This document shows positions 32,616 to 32,900 of a stretch of 32,900 bases of DNA, in pieces. Position numbers and translations under genes: made by a program. This stretch comes from an uncultured Planctomycetota bacterium (GTDB lineage Bacteria > Planctomycetota > Phycisphaerae > Phycisphaerales > UBA5793). The stretch spans positions 1 to 32,900 of the forward strand of contig CAADHA010000083.1 in the NCBI GenBank assembly GCA_900696685.1, written 5' to 3'. The first letter of the stretch is position 1. Each line of letters opens with the position of its first letter. Below the pieces are notes generated by a model. That model made no database searches. It saw only the letters and a program-made list of their open reading frames with translations, and was not told the DNA's origin.

Positions 32616-32900
32616 TCAGTTTCGCATGATCGAGTCGAGAATCTGCTGGAGGTCGAACGCTTCGTCGAATGAGTAGACCGAGGCAAAGTCCTCGATGCGA
32701 TCCTCTTCGCTGCACGAGAGCTGCCCGCACTCGATGAGTGCGTAGACGATGCGGCCGAAGTCGTCCGTGCGATGAATGTTCCAGTGCTCGAGGACCGAGC
32801 GCGCCAGCAGGCCATATCTGGTGATCGCGTAATCGCGCAGGCCGTAGCAGAGTTGCTGGCCGCTGATGTGGCGCTTGGCGGGATCGACCTTCTTCGGATC
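32616..32900 (-). CDS. Minf_1886-family protein, 5' end outside the window
   Basis: This is a partial gene: 94 codons plus stop are visible, running off the right edge. The visible part reads ...RHISGQQLCYGLRDYAITRYGLLARSVLEHW, then TDDFGRIVYALIECGQL and a C-terminal EDFASVYSFDEAFDLQQ, all in one frame with good codon use. This matches my memory of a small uncharacterised family (TIGR04138, Minf_1886-like) confined to Planctomycetes, Verrucomicrobia and relatives, about 130-150 residues long. It has no signal peptide or membrane segment in the visible part. The function is unknown. The gap of 127 bases to the PerM-type gene shows no terminator. Confidence 0.8.
   Translation of the reverse strand, partial: DPKKVDPAKRHISGQQLCYGLRDYAITRYGLLARSVLEHWNIHRTDDFGRIVYALIECGQLSCSEEDRIEDFASVYSFDEAFDLQQILDSIMRN

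Overview
The window is high-GC, gene-dense DNA that looks like Planctomycetota, most likely class Phycisphaerae. This is inferred from the gene content. There is a PEP-CTERM secreted protein, a HAF-repeat secreted protein, an STN-like secreted protein, a short membrane protein with a 'CPxCGYDL...CPECG'-type zinc ribbon, a Planctomycetes/Verrucomicrobia-restricted Minf_1886-type protein at the right edge, and a complete mreBCD set. No rRNA, tRNA, CRISPR array or phage genes were found.

Layout. 4-1055 is a complete IS630-family element with terminal inverted repeats, a TA target on both sides and a transposase split over two frames at an A-rich slip site. It lies just downstream of nuoB (complex I subunit B). 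nuoB has its own candidate promoter and is separated from the next gene by a strong terminator hairpin. 1.9-6.1 kb (minus strand) holds an STN-like secreted protein, a large secreted protein of unknown function and uppS. 6.2-10.7 kb is a block of secreted proteins: a small Cys-containing protein, two paralogous beta-propeller-like proteins with different C-terminal ends (one PEP-CTERM, one Cys-bearing module) and a HAF-repeat protein. 10.75-13.2 kb (plus) has a HAD hydrolase, a membrane protein with a broken zinc ribbon and a Nif3-family protein of eukaryote-like type. 13.3-20.2 kb (minus) is an envelope block: a 1,379-residue AsmA/YhdP-like protein and mreD, mreC, mreB. 20.4-24.2 kb encodes a secreted double peptidase, M14 carboxypeptidase fused to S9 dipeptidyl-peptidase-IV type. 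A YhhQ/VUT-family transporter follows.

The most unusual object is the plus-strand gene at 25462-30204. It is one uninterrupted reading frame with a complete ABC-exporter half (six-helix membrane domain plus ATPase), a Pro/Glu-rich linker, one hydrophobic segment ending in Cys, an outer-membrane secretin domain and a further ~310 residues of unknown function. The topology is self-consistent: cytoplasmic ATPase, one crossing of the inner membrane, periplasmic N-domains, secretin in the outer membrane. This suggests an exporter tethered to its own outer-membrane channel, or a polyprotein that is cut into the two. Its leader has mutually exclusive hairpins that look like an attenuator. The window ends with a minus-strand cluster: a partial Minf_1886-type gene, an AI-2E/PerM-family membrane protein and an SDR epimerase.

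As a whole, much of the window concerns the cell envelope: lipid carrier (UppS), cell shape (MreBCD), AsmA-like lipid or outer-membrane function, secreted proteins, a secreted peptidase and a possible new secretion machine.
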